This document shows, one piece after another, positions 47,341 to 58,511 of a stretch of DNA of 64,000 nucleotides. The first letter of the stretch is position 1. Each line of letters opens with the position of its first letter. Below the pieces are notes generated by a model. It ran no database searches. It was not told the origin of the DNA and saw only the letters and a program-made list of their open reading frames with translations. The stretch is from positions 13,663,001 to 13,727,000 of the forward strand of contig NC_069375.1 in assembly GCF_021730395.1 (NCBI RefSeq), written 5' to 3'. Both the position numbers and the translations under genes were made by a program. The stretch is from Mercenaria mercenaria. Lineage: Eukaryota > Mollusca > Bivalvia > Venerida > Veneridae.

Positions 47341-50300
47341 GGTAAAAATGTTGACACTCAATGAAATATGCTCATAAGCGGTACTTTTTAATAATCTTTA
47401 ATCGCTGTATGTTTTAAAAGATGTCAGCTGACTTGACAAATGACGACAATTTTTCTTTGTGGAGCTATGTTTAGCAGTAAAATACTATTTCTTCATGTCA
47501 AACAATTGACTGAAACGTTTGTTTAATGTTTAAACACGCTATAATTAACAAAAATATCTTTTAAATTATCTGAAAAGAAATAAATAAAAAAATCAAAATC
47601 TCGAGCCGGCTGGCAAGGTTGAACTAATTTATCATCGTCATTTGGCACTTGAAAATTTCATAGTTTTAAAGAATCATTTGATGTTCACTCACATTCAATC
47701 TTGACCCCAAGGTATAACATACTGCCTGTTTTCTATCAACTATCAAACGTATAAATACTCAGTTAAATACTATTTCTTCAGGCCAAACATTCGACTGAAA
47801 TGTTTGTGTAATGTTTAAACACGCTATAATTAACAAAAATGTCCTTTAAATTATCTAAAAAGTAATAAATAACAAGAAAATTATAACCCAGGTGTTATAT
47901 ATTGACGATTACGTTGGTGTATTTACTCAGAGGGCATTGTTGTTATTGTTGTTGTTTTCTTCACCTCCTCCGTAGGAGAACAGCTAATGAATTCACAGCA
48001 ATATTGACTTAAAGTTCACTACTATAAACACCTTCACCACTACAGTCAAATCCTGATCAACTGGTAGTTGGGAAGGAAAAACAGTCAATGTTGTGCAATC
48101 AGCCACCTCTCAAGAAAGATTATTGTTCTGATATTGCTAAAGGTCAGCCTGTAAGAAACCTACATTGAGGTAATTGAGCAAAGATGCTTTTAAATGCAAG
48201 TCACCTTGGTTCAAAGGCCAGTTTTTGCCTTATTGTTAGGTGACATTTGTAAAAAAATCGACTATAATTATGCATATCAAACATTAAACACATAAATACA
48301 TAATCTTAAAAAAAAATAATCAAAGTATAAAATTAAAAATATAAGACACTGTTTATGGATGTTTGTTCCAGACGTACGTACCGTGTAATAAGTTTAGTGT
48401 TGATTACGGTAAGAGAAATGGGCTAGCCAAGATGACGGAACTTTGTACCTTTAACGCTTTGCAGAATTAGTTACAAACTTAATACATAGAAACAATGACA
48501 TATTAACAACACGATACACAACATACAACAATCCTTAACAAATGCTTATACTGAAATAGTAGTATAAAACTTACTTATATACATACCAATAAAAGTAACA
48601 CAATAAAGTGGGTTTAAGTATTAGCATAAATTAACTTTACATGCATGTACAAAGCAGTATCCGGAATTTCGGTTAGAATAAACGGTTTATACCACCTATC
48701 ATATGAAGAAAATGTAGCAAATAACAATGCCTACAATATAATAAATCATTACTTAAAATGAAATAAAGAATAAAGTTATTACACACGAAAAAGGTAACCA
48801 CAAGCAGATGTTTTAAGTATCAGAATATTGTAACTCCACAAAGCTAAAAATGGTAAAATCTTTATAATTCCATATTTTTTCATGGAATAAAATGTCAAGT
48901 AGGGAAGAACACCTATAACTTATCATTTAAAACTAAAAACCATCTTCGCTGAACTTCCATGGCAATCTTTCCGGCGCTTATCAAAAACCACCTTCGCTGA
49001 ACTTCCACGGCAATCTTTTTGGCGCTTATGCGCATGCGCAAAAACTACGTCACAGAATCAGGAGCAAAATAATATGACAAAAGGGAAAAACCGATAGGTA
49101 CCTAACATAAAAATTATGCAAATATCCTTTAATAACTTTCGTCAAGGCTATATACCAATAAAAGAAATTGTTCATATAAAATTTAGCTACTTCAGAACAA
49201 TTTTGTTACAGTTTCTAGATTTTCACTCCGTCGTAGACCTATTTTCCACTGACAAGATATAATACATTTGCTTCAGGAAAACGGTAAGAAAATGGGGTGT
49301 TGAATAGCATGCAGTGAAATGCAAGTCAACTGAAGTCAGGTACCCTCATATTGCCGCATTTCAGAAAGCTGTCCGCAGAATAAAACCCTACTTTCGTTTT
49401 TAAGTAAACAACACGAAAACATGCGAATATTAGCATGAAAAGTGTCCTATTTTATGTAAAATTCATTCCACGAGTGAAATAATGCCCATTTGGCCCCCGA
49501 TTTAGGCGCAAATGCGCGAAAAATGAAAAAAATAGGATCTATTTATTAGGGACTTTTTTCACACCACGGAATCACATTTTTGACCGAATTACTGCATTAT
49601 AACCTATAAGGGGAACTGTTTTATTTAATTTTCAGCAATTTTTGCATTTATTGCCCAGAGAACCTTCATTTAAGACAACCTGAGCAGCTCCACTTACAGA
49701 ACAGAACAGAACATTTTCTTTATTTTGAAGACACATATTACAAACTACAAGTATTCTGTTATAACATGTGAGCAAATAAGTATTACAGAAAAAAAATATA
49801 TATATATTATGGGTATGTACAATCGGTTGTGGAATATCTAAATAGAACGTGATAAAAACATTGTCACTTTATCGATTAACATGTCATATGGGTATTGTAC
49901 AAGTCATAAGTTAAAATCGAGGAATTCGCGTTTTTCTAAGGCCACCCATTGTCCGATTTTGGGCCAAAAATGTCAACTCATGTGCGTCTTTTAGCATCTT
50001 TCGAGTGTTTAACATTAGTTCAGCAAATTCAAACCATCATGGATCAGAATGGATTGTGTCGCTAATAGATATTAGTGAACTTACAAAAGGTAAAATGAGC
50101 ACTATTTTATCTAAAATACCAAGGATTTAGCAAATCAATCGTGATTTCATGTCTAAATCATACAAATAGGGAGTTGATCTGCACCAGATCTCGCGAATTT
50201 ATCACCCCAGGTGCTAAAATTTGGTCAATAATAGAAATAATCCAAAAATAAGTCTCTGTTTTTTGCCCAACTGTCGTTATACGTGATTAGAAATAGAAAT

Positions 50301-50700
50301 ACGAAATTCCACTCTGTCTACTGGAACTTTGAGAAAAATGCCTGATTTGCCACTTATAGGCTATATACCAATAAAAGAAATTGTTCTTTGTTTCATATAA
50401 AATTCAGCTTCTTCAGAACAATTTTGTTACAGTTTCTAGATTTTCATTCCGTCGTAGACCTATTTTACACCACGGAAGCACATTTTTGACCGAATTACTG
50501 CATTATAACCTCTAGAAAAACGCAAAATCTCGAGCCGGCTGATACGTTTTATCTAATTACTCATCGTCATTTAGAACTTGAAACCTTCATATATTTTTTT
50601 CTCATTTATTTGATGTTCACTCACATTCAACCTTGACTCTCAGATATAATTAATATACTGCTTGTTTTTTAATTATGATCAAACGAATAAGATATTCAAA
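47341..50700. repeat. block of interleaved direct repeats
   Basis: At least four pairs of direct repeats share this block: 47483-47585 with 47765-47875; 47600-47660 with 50528-50590 ('aatctcgagccggctg'); 49147-49260 with 50359-50470 ('ggctatataccaataaaaga'); and 49562-49612 with 50470-50515 ('ttttgaccgaattactgcat'). A ~47-bp unit ('ttcgctgaacttcca') is doubled at 48945-49030. No protein domain was found. It may be one large non-autonomous element or several nested ones. Confidence 0.55.
49696..49930 (-). mobile_element. LINE 3'-end fragment with (TTCTG)n tail
   Basis: On the minus strand the sequence 'gtcttcaaaataaagaaaat' is followed by GTTCTGTTCTGTTCTG, the form of a CR1-like 3' terminus with its short tandem tail. 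Upstream sequence to about 49930 is the probable 3' UTR. No coding part remains. Confidence 0.45.
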
Positions 50701-51540
50701 CTGGTTTAGAACAGGTTATATTTTAATTTGAGATGATTTTCATAGTGAGCTATTTCTCAACTGCACAAATAAAATTCTTTCAAAAATTCATAAATCTTCT
50801 TAAAATGTATTGTTTTATGTAATGTATGTAAATGGATGAGACAATAATAAACAAATATATATATAAGATGAATTTTGTTATTTACAAGGTATCTTTTAAT
50901 TTATTTGTTTATTCAATGATTGAAAATGTGACTTTGATAAATTAAGGTACTTTTGAGAATATTTTAACCCCTTTGTTTGATGTTCAGTGATTGAAAAAAT
51001 GAAGGTCCTTTTAATAATGATAACTACAAAAGTAAAATATTTTATTTATGTTAAATTTAGCCTTGTTGATCAAGGTTAGAGGATTTTTGAAGAACATTTG
51101 CTATCATATTTACCAGCTTTGTTTTGAAAAGACAACATAATTAGTATTATCAAGTGTACGTTTTTTGTTCTTCAACGAGGCAACTGGAATATGATTAGTT
51201 AATTATCTTTAAATCTTTAATTGTTTTCTTACGTTCAAATTATGAAGATGCAACAAACAAAAACCTTGATTATCAACAAATTTGCCCTATATATACCTGA
51301 ATATTACACGGGTACAATAATATATCTGTTCCGTTTTAGCTTTTTTAGATAATAAAATAAACAAAATTTATCTATCTATCAACGCTTATTATGCAGTAAT
51401 TGGTTATTTCCTGTGTTTTGTATTTTATTGATTGAAATGCAGCTTTTTTTCAGAATAAACACAAAATTACTAAATACTTGATAATATACTGAATGTAATT
51501 ATGTCCTGACCACTTACATCTTCTCCTGAACCGCCGAGAC
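50701..51540. other. AT-rich intergenic DNA
   Basis: No gene was recognised. 'aataaaataaacaaaattta' plus TCTATCTATC near 51348-51378 resembles a LINE 3' tail. Confidence 0.35.
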
Positions 51541-52360
51541 GTTCGCGTCGTGGAGAGGGAACATATGTCGCTAACTGGGTCAACATGTATATTGTCACGT
51601 ATATTGTCACATGGCCTAGTTAGCGACACATGACTGACATCGGCGGTAGTGGCCCTAAAGAGAGTACAACAGCCGAAGGAAGATCATCTCGCCGAGTTAA
51701 CACTGTCAACTACACATCCTGTTGCTGGGGCACTTGGACTCGTTACCATCATTCTCCATCTTCGACAGTTGCTGGCTTTTATCTACGTTTTTAACCAGGC
51801 TGATGATGCTCATGACTACATGGTACACGGGCGTGTTCATCGGGCTCTTTTATCCACCACTACCTTTTGGGAATGGAAGAACAGCTGGTATATAAGACAG
51901 CTTGATCGGATTGACCTATTTCAATAGGATTGACCTACTGGAGAGCAGAAGACTGGCGTTCCGGCTGACGACGACGATGAGCAGGCTGCATGGACAACGG
52001 GGATAGCTACGACGAGATGGCATTTCATCGGTCACCACGTTTTATTACCATGAGGGCGGCGGCGAGGCGAATAAATTTAGGCAACCAGAAGGCGTAGTAC
52101 ACCACTTAAGCTAGAAGACTGAACTGAGGTCAACATAATGAGGTCATCAAAAGTCGGAAGGACCACAGTAAGTGCCGTGAGATGACATGCGAAGATAACA
52201 ACATTAGAAGACGACAACCTTAGAAGACGGACATCAAGACTACTCAACTTTAGACGATAACAACTTTAGAAGAACATAACTTGAGATGATAATAATATTA
52301 GATGAATGCTCGCCCATATGGAGTCTCTCCGGTGGCTAGGGTAAATAAACGCATACACAC
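51541..52360 (+). other. GC-richer segment, possible solo-LTR-like fossil
   Basis: This ~800-bp stretch is clearly GC-richer than both flanks. It has a TATA box (TATATAAG at about 51890) and an AATAAA near 52343, the spacing expected of a promoter-to-polyA unit such as a solitary LTR. No paired copy, primer-binding site or target duplication was found. The 92-codon open frame inside it has no recognisable domain. The call is weak. Confidence 0.25.
51566..51628. repeat. 11-bp inverted repeat around a tandem pair
   Basis: TGTCGCTAACT (51566-51576) and AGTTAGCGACA (51618-51628) are perfect complements. The 41-nt loop carries TATATTGTCAC twice, separated by one base. The stem word AGTTAGCGAC is also the start of the minisatellite unit at 14304. 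Confidence 0.7.
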
Positions 52361-53490
52361 ACAAAGGCAATTCTCACCCTTTTAGATAACTACCTTTACA
52401 TATCAATACAATTTATGATCCTCTGACACATGGACTAAATGTCAAGTCTACAGGGGTTTTATGGACCCTTATCAGACTGGACCAGACAGGATCCTGTTTA
52501 TTGCGGATTAAGATGTCTGACTTTTTTCCGGAGGGTGGGGGGGAGGGGTGAGGGGGTCACTTATATAGGAGATTTTCTTTGCTATTTTCCGACAAAAGTA
52601 TAGGATAGTGTTAATATATTTTGAAAAAAAAAACTTAAGACATTCAATATTTCGCTAACTATGCATGGTTATATTTCAGTAAAAATAATATTTCGCATAA
52701 TTTATACAGCTGAATCATTTTCTCGTGCATAGTTGCATATGTTACCTTTTAAAATTATATTTCAAACATCCAATGAAATATGTGTATGTTTTGAAAGCTG
52801 GTATAGTGTTAATATCTTTTGTGAAAAATTGTATCAACTTGTATCAATTTAGTAACAAATTCCGTACTACATGTTTTAACTCGCAAAGAATCTTCAATTT
52901 CTGGAAATATATTTGTAATTGTAATGGAAATGAACTCTCCTAGGTAACATACTAAAACATATTTTAATATTTCATAATTCTAACATTTAATTAATTTTGA
53001 GGTGTTGTATACCCTGTTTCAAAAGTATTTCAGTTACTTACAGATGGGTATAATAGGGTCAATGAAATTAAAAATGCGCCAACTTTTACGATTAATTATA
53101 ATTACTTAATATTTAAAACGTAATAAAAATGATTTTAGAATAAAACCATCAATGATTTGAACTTCTCAAAGAATATGCTTTGAATCGGTCTTGTAGTAAA
53201 TATCAGTACATGATAAAGTTTATTATTTAACTGTAAATAAAGTTTATAATTTAACTAAAAAGCATGTGACGGGTATTAAAAATCTTTCAAAATAAACCCG
53301 AATGGACAAGATGATGATCATAAATAAATAAACATTTATTTCTTGGAGATACTAATCCCCAACGATAACGTGATTCCCGCCGAAACGCGAGGACGAGTCT
53401 ATTTCATGATAACTGATGAAATAATTCATAAAGCTTGCACATTATTTGACAAGTAAATATTAGAATTTATTTCATCTAAATATCCTCTAA
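52361..53490. other. AT-rich intergenic DNA
   Basis: No gene was recognised. A G-rich run lies at about 52533-52555. Confidence 0.45.
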
Positions 53491-53496
53491 GTATAT

Positions 53497-53580
53497 GGCA
53501 ACATAGCTCAGTTGGGTAAAATGCAGACAACAAATTGGATATAAGCAAATCGTTTTGTGGATTCGAATCTTCATGAGTTT
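53497..53580 (+). other. degenerate tRNA-like sequence
   Basis: TAGCTCAGTTGGGTAAAAT fits an A box and GTGGATTCGAATCTTC a B box, with tRNA-like spacing. The acceptor and anticodon stems do not close well, so a tRNA pseudogene or the head of a decayed SINE is likelier than a working tRNA. Confidence 0.35.
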
Positions 53581-53865
53581 GTTGGTTTTTTTTTCAGATT
53601 TTTTTTTGTTTTTCCTATTTGTTTTCATTTTTGTTTCAGTATTTTTGTTTCTTTCTTTGATTGTTTGTATTTGTATATACATGTATGTCTTTATATAACA
53701 CAATAGTATGTTCATTATTTGCATGGCTTAAGTGCATACATTTAATCAATATCATCTTAAAATTTGTTTATAATAAGCTTTTCTGATCTGCCATATCTGT
53801 CGTGATGTCACAGAGCTCGTGAAGAAAACTTAATTTTTTTATGCAAAAGTGAAATGAAAATTAAA

Positions 53866-53950
53866 TGTCGATGCTGAGTTTCGAACCCACACGGCAAAAG
53901 ATCTGTTGAACATAGACAGTATGCTTTACCACTGAGCTAATTTGTAATTG
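53866..53950 (-). other. degenerate tRNA-like sequence, opposite strand
   Basis: On the minus strand TTAGCTCAGTGGTAAAGCA (A box) and GTGGGTTCGAAACTC (B box) are present. The T arm pairs only partly. It faces the tRNA-like sequence at 53497, about 290 bp away. Confidence 0.35.
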
Positions 53951-54389
53951 GTATAAAATCTAGAAATATTTAGATTGTAACATGTTAGAAAAAATTGAAT
54001 TCCCTATGTTCCATTTTGATCTATTTATAGTCATGTTTGTAAATATCAAGTTATCGTTGGGGCACAGTATATACTCTTATTTCGGTCATTCACGTAAACG
54101 AAGAATATTTCCGTAAGATCGTAAAGTTATATCTCGTATACAGAAATAACTTTTAATAAACTTCTCTCAATTTTATTCATTTATGTTAAATCGGATTAAA
54201 CAGGGTTGTGCACCTTACAAAAATGATAAAAAGTTGTTTTTATTAGAGAAGTTTAGCTCATGGAAATTCATTTACGAATGCGCAAATTTCCTGTGCGCTC
54301 GCCGAATTTCAATCTCGTATAAAACATTTTGCGCGAACGTATTTTATTTTTCAATTGTAAATTGATTATTTATATTATATATTTTCCAA

Positions 54390-55842
54390 CATGGGCTCCT
54401 ACCCAGATTGATGTGGCCCTTAATGCTTTACGAAATAGCAACATCAACAGTAGAAGGCTTGGAAAGAACGGTCAGCAGATACTTACGTCTATGGTTTGGG
54501 GTCCCACCCAGCTTCAGCAACATTGGTCTCTACAGCAGAACTAATCAGCTTCAGCTCCCACTCTCTTCATTGGTGGAGGAGTTCAAGGTTGCAAAGACAA
54601 GACTGGTGGTCACTCTTAAGGAGTCAAAGGATGACTTAGTCCGAAAAGCAGGAATTGAAACTCGGACTGGACGGAAATGGTCTGCAAGCCTGGCAGTTAG
54701 CCAAGCCGAAAGTAGAATCCAGCACAAAGATATAGTTGGGACTACTGCTGTTCGTCGTCAAGGGCTCGGTATCATCAAAAGCCAGAGATGGGGCTCAGCT
54801 GACAGTACCACAAAGAGGCAGATGATACAGAATGAAGTACGCTTGGCAGAGGAGGAAGAAAGGAGGACAAGAGCAGTTTCAATGGGTGCACAGGGTGATT
54901 GGACAAAGTGGTGTACCACAGATAGAAAACTGACATGGGCAGAAATCTGGCGCTACGAACCAGTCAGACTTAGCTTCTTGCTAAGATCTGTTTATGACCT
55001 GCTACCATCACCTTCCAACTTACACCGATGGGGACTACAAGACAACCCAATTTGTCCATTGTGCGACAAGGTAGGAACCATAGAGCATGTGCTTTCAGCC
55101 TGCTCCACATCGTTAACCCAAGGCAGATACAGGTGGAGACATGACTGCGTACTTGGAGAACTCGCCGACACCTTGGAACGTGAGAGAACCAAGAAGAGGG
55201 AAAAGCAAAGCCCACAGGTGATACAATTTGTCAAGGAAGGCCAGACTGCACCAAAGAAGAAAGCAGCTACAACATCCCTCCTTGATGAATCAGACAAGTG
55301 GGAAATGGCAGTTGACCTCAGAAGAAAACTGATCTTCCCTGACATCGTACAGACCAACTTGAGACCGGACATTGTTATCTGGTCAAGGAAAGACAAACGC
55401 CTGGTGATGATAGAGCTGACTGTTCCTTGGGAAACTCGCTGTGACGAGGTTTATGAGCGTAAGCGGGCCAAGTACACAGAGCTCCAAGAGCAGTGCAAAG
55501 AGCGAGGTTGGAAGACATGGCTCTTCCCTGTTGAAATCGGGTCAAGAGGCTTCCCAGCATAGTCCTTGTGGAGAATGTTAAGCGCCATGGGCATCACAGG
55601 AGGAGATAGGAAGAAGGTCATTGGAAGGCTTAGTCTTGCTGCTGAAAGGGCATCCAGCTGGCTGTGGCTCAAGAGAGAGGAGAAGAGCTGGAAGCCAACC
55701 ACTGACACGTAGTGCCTGATCAACACTACGGACCCGCCGCCTAGAGAGTGTCCTGGGATTAAAGGGTCGAAACACTTGACGAAGGGCGGTTCCTGGCTGA
55801 GGATGTCAGTGGTTAAAGCGGTACAGAACCGTATTATACACA
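54390..55842 (+). mobile_element. 5'-truncated LINE with restriction-like endonuclease
   Basis: This plus-strand insertion retains the C-terminal part of a non-LTR retrotransposon and a ~130-bp 3' UTR. It starts abruptly within coding sequence (LLPRLMWPLMLYEI), as expected of incomplete reverse transcription. It lies within ~165-bp tandem repeats. The coding region is described separately. Confidence 0.75.
54396..55712 (+). pseudogene. LINE C-terminus: CCHC finger and PD-(D/E)XK endonuclease
   Basis: The frame reads through a thumb-like region (LRLWFGVPPSFSNIGLYS, LPLSSLVEEFKVAKTRLV), a CCHC knuckle (CPLCDKVGTIEHVLSAC) and a restriction-like endonuclease with RPDIVIW, then VMIELTVPWE as the D...E-x-T core. 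This endonuclease type marks R2/NeSL/HERO-like LINEs rather than APE-type ones. A TAG at 55560-55562 interrupts the frame, but the same frame continues (SLWRMLSAMGITGG to KPTTDT) and stops naturally at 55710-55712, so the TAG is a recent change. The palm with the RT active site is missing because of the 5' truncation. Confidence 0.75.
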
Positions 55843-56084
55843 TGAATGAATTCTGCCATAAACCCTACAAAAATACCATTTATTAAAAAAATACGGCTGC
55901 ATTTCGGTATGGAAATTTCCCGCGGGCTCACCAAATTTCAATCTTGTATAAAACTATTTTGCGTGAACGTATTTTATTTTCCTTTATTATTTTAATTATC
56001 TATGTTATATATGATTGAATTCTGTCAAGAACCCTTGAGAAATACCATTAATAAAAGAAATACAGATTTATTCAGGTTATAGCC

Positions 56085-56175
56085 GGTTCAAAAGCACCTA
56101 GAGTGCTTATGTTGTATTTGTAATTTGTCTTGCCGACTCAAAATAAAATCTATCTTATCTTATCTTATCTTATGG
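56085..56175 (+). mobile_element. LINE 3'-end fragment with (TTATC)n tail
   Basis: 'ttgtcttgccgactcaaaat' is followed by AAAATCTATC and then TTATC repeats at about 56153-56172. This is the form of a LINE 3' terminus. No coding sequence is attached. Confidence 0.45.
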
Positions 56176-56389
56176 AAAGTGTATGCCAGTTTATAGGTGG
56201 ATTCCGGTTATACATGTGACAGTGTTTAATTAAAGAATAATATACTACAGGTTAGCAAATTAATCTATTTACATTTTATCACTTAAATCTATTTCTGTCA
56301 GTCAAAAGGTGTTGATTAAATCACACCTGTGAAGAGTTAAAAAACTTAACACAAGTCTATTTCTGTCAATCAAAGGGACAGACAAACAG
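56176..56389. other. short intergenic stretch
   Basis: Two similar phrases occur ('aaatctatttctgtcagtca' and 'caagtctatttctgtcaatc', 56286 and 56354). Otherwise nothing was recognised. Confidence 0.4.
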
Positions 56390-56828
56390 ATAGATAGATA
56401 GATGCCTGGTGACATGCCAGGGGTCGATACTCTATGCATAGCGAAATGCTATACTGTTTAGTTTAAACATATTTATTCCCAAAATGAAGTGCATATATTG
56501 ATACAAATGTCATACTGTGATGAAAGCAAAACAGGAAAGGATAAGAATGAAAGACAAGTCTTATAGAATTCTTCTCCTTAGCGGACAAAATATAACTGTA
56601 TGAGCATATCGAACTAAAATCTGTAACAGGGTTAGGAATATATAGTCTTACAATGTGTAAGAAAAGAAATATGAATCATTAATGATGAAAAGAAAAAAAA
56701 GAGGGGGTGCAATGTATAGTGAAGAGAAATATTTACATAAAAGAGGAAGTGAATTTTTGAATGATAGAATATGTCAAGCGTAGAAGAGAAACGAGAAAGA
56801 GGCAAGATTTGGGCATGTATCAGGGTTG

Positions 56829-57862
56829 CTAAGAGAATCTTTTACTTTCGGATATATATGTCTGTACATGAGAGAATATAGTCATGTTATCCTGATCAGA
56901 AAGGTCCTGGTTTCCAAAAAGAACAGTATCCAAGTCAATTACGAAATTCCTCAGATTATCAATAAGATCGTATCGACAACGATTAAAAATTCTGCACTCA
57001 AAAAAGAAGTGGAAATTAGTTTCAATCTGTCCACATTGGCACAATGGTGTGGGAGAAATATTCTTTAGGTAAAGATGTTGATTCAGTGCACTGCATTTTG
57101 TTCGTAGTCGTGTATGGAGCACCTGGAGTTTCCTATTTCCGGTGTAATAATAGGCCGGAGTGCGCTGCTTGTTTTTATTTAAGTTACTTTTAAATGATGA
57201 AAGTGTTTCAGAATTATGGATATCTGGTCTCAGTAGGTTCCAATCACGTACAACAGAAGGCAAAAAAGAATTGAAATATAATGTTGTTCTAGCGGGTACA
57301 CCATGTATATTTTCAGAGTTTCTTAGGTTGTAGCGGTTATCACCAGAATCAGGAACTAGAGAGGATAGATATGCTGGGGTCAGATTAGATTTCATTTTGA
57401 AAAACATGATAAGTCGATGTTTGTAACGTCTGTCGGAAAGAGACTCCCAGGGTACTTCTCTCTTTAGGTTTTCCAAGGAAACAAGTTTGGTAGCTCCACA
57501 GACAATGCGAGCACATTCATTTTGAATTTTGTCAAGTTGATCCAATTCGTACTTGGTACAATTGCCCCACACTACGTCTGCATATTCGTGTATTGGCCTT
57601 ATAAAAGAAATATATATGGTTTCAAGGGAGCGACGGTCAAGTGAGAATTTCAATTTCCGCATTATGTATACTCTTTTCCTTTTCTACAATGTAGTTGGTA
57701 TGAGAATGTCAGCAACAATCATTTGACAGGAAAACACCAAGATGTTTATGTTCAAGTACCTCGGGAATAATCTGGTTAAACATTCGAAGAGGAGGATGTT
57801 GATGAAAGTTTTGTTTTCTTGAAATTAAAAGGGCTTCTGATTTGGAGGGATTGAATGTAACA
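56829..57862 (-). pseudogene. LINE ORF2 C-terminal domain
   Basis: After the inserted repeat the LINE resumes with VTFNPSKSEALLISR and EVLEHKHLGVFLS. It then loses frame near 57700 and continues as a 277-codon frame (57662 to 56829): IYISFIRPIHEYADVVW, IQNECARIVCGATKL, LSDRRYKHRLIMFFKM, RDWNLLRP, and a CCHC-like CQCGQIETNFHFFFEC near the end. This order matches the thumb and C-terminal regions of CR1/Jockey ORF2. Confidence 0.75.
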
Positions 57863-57864
57863 GA

Positions 57865-58264
57865 AAAACAAAGACAAATATCAAACAGGGAATGCCACGT
57901 ACCAAAATCGCAGCCTCCCCAAAACGAAACCTACAGCACGCAGACGTGCACACCACAAACACACACACATACACATACACGTGCACACACACAAAGCCAA
58001 CACACGAGGACAAAACGAGCAAAGGAACACACACACATACATGCGCACACACACAAAGCCTACACAAGAGGACAAAACGAACAAACAAAGGAACACAGTG
58101 GGGCACCGCCATGGAACGGTCAGTGGCAGAAACACCACTGGGGAGCTTAAACCGGTTTATGGTGCGCACCCAACCTCACTCTTACCCCCACCATGTTCCA
58201 AAGACACGGGACAGTGTAAATAAAAGTAATCCCCTCCAGGTGAATCTCTAACACACGTAATGGA
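57865..58264. mobile_element. ~400-bp repeat inserted in a LINE, CA-rich
   Basis: The LINE codons WAEK (complement of 58265-58276) and SVTFNPSK (complement of about 57841-57864) should be nearly adjacent but are 400 bp apart. The insert contains two ~65-bp units ('acacacacaaagcc' plus 'gaggacaaaacga'), a CA-rich stretch at 57958-58060, and a right part with 'ggcaccgccatggaacggtc' and 'ggagcttaaaccggtttatg'. The family is not identified and no target duplication was resolved. The overlapping open frames on both strands are artefacts of the CA repeat. Confidence 0.6.
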
Positions 58265-58511
58265 TTTTTCTGCCCAAGATGATATTGTTTGGATATCAGA
58301 TTGGAGCAGATTTGCCGCAATATCCGGTTGCTGAACTATTATATATAGACTTGTATCATCAGCAGACAAGTTGATGCATGATCTGATTTCATCCACGATA
58401 TCATTAATAAAGATAAGAAAAAGAAGAGGCCCGAGAATCGAACCCTGTGGAACTCCAGCTTTGATAAATGCCCAGTAAGATTTGACTCCAGGCAGTACAA
58501 CACGTTGACGT

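Larger units (their letters stand above)
54200..56080 (+). repeat. ~165-bp tandem repeat, interrupted by a LINE
   Basis: A unit containing 'gaattctg', 'aaataccattaataaaa', 'gctcaccaaatttcaatc' and 'gaacgtattttatttt' is seen at about 54215-54390 (diverged), 55848-56012 and, in part, 56013-56075. The last two start exactly 165 bp apart. The LINE at 54390-55842 lies between the first and second units. Confidence 0.55.

Noticed and set aside
51649-51927. 92-codon plus-strand frame starting at GTG
   Set aside because: It has no recognisable domain and no ATG start, and lies in a GC-rich segment where stops are rarer by chance.
57825-58251. Several overlapping 80-119-codon frames rich in Thr/His or Cys/Val
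   Set aside because: All come from the CA repeat in the 400-bp insertion.
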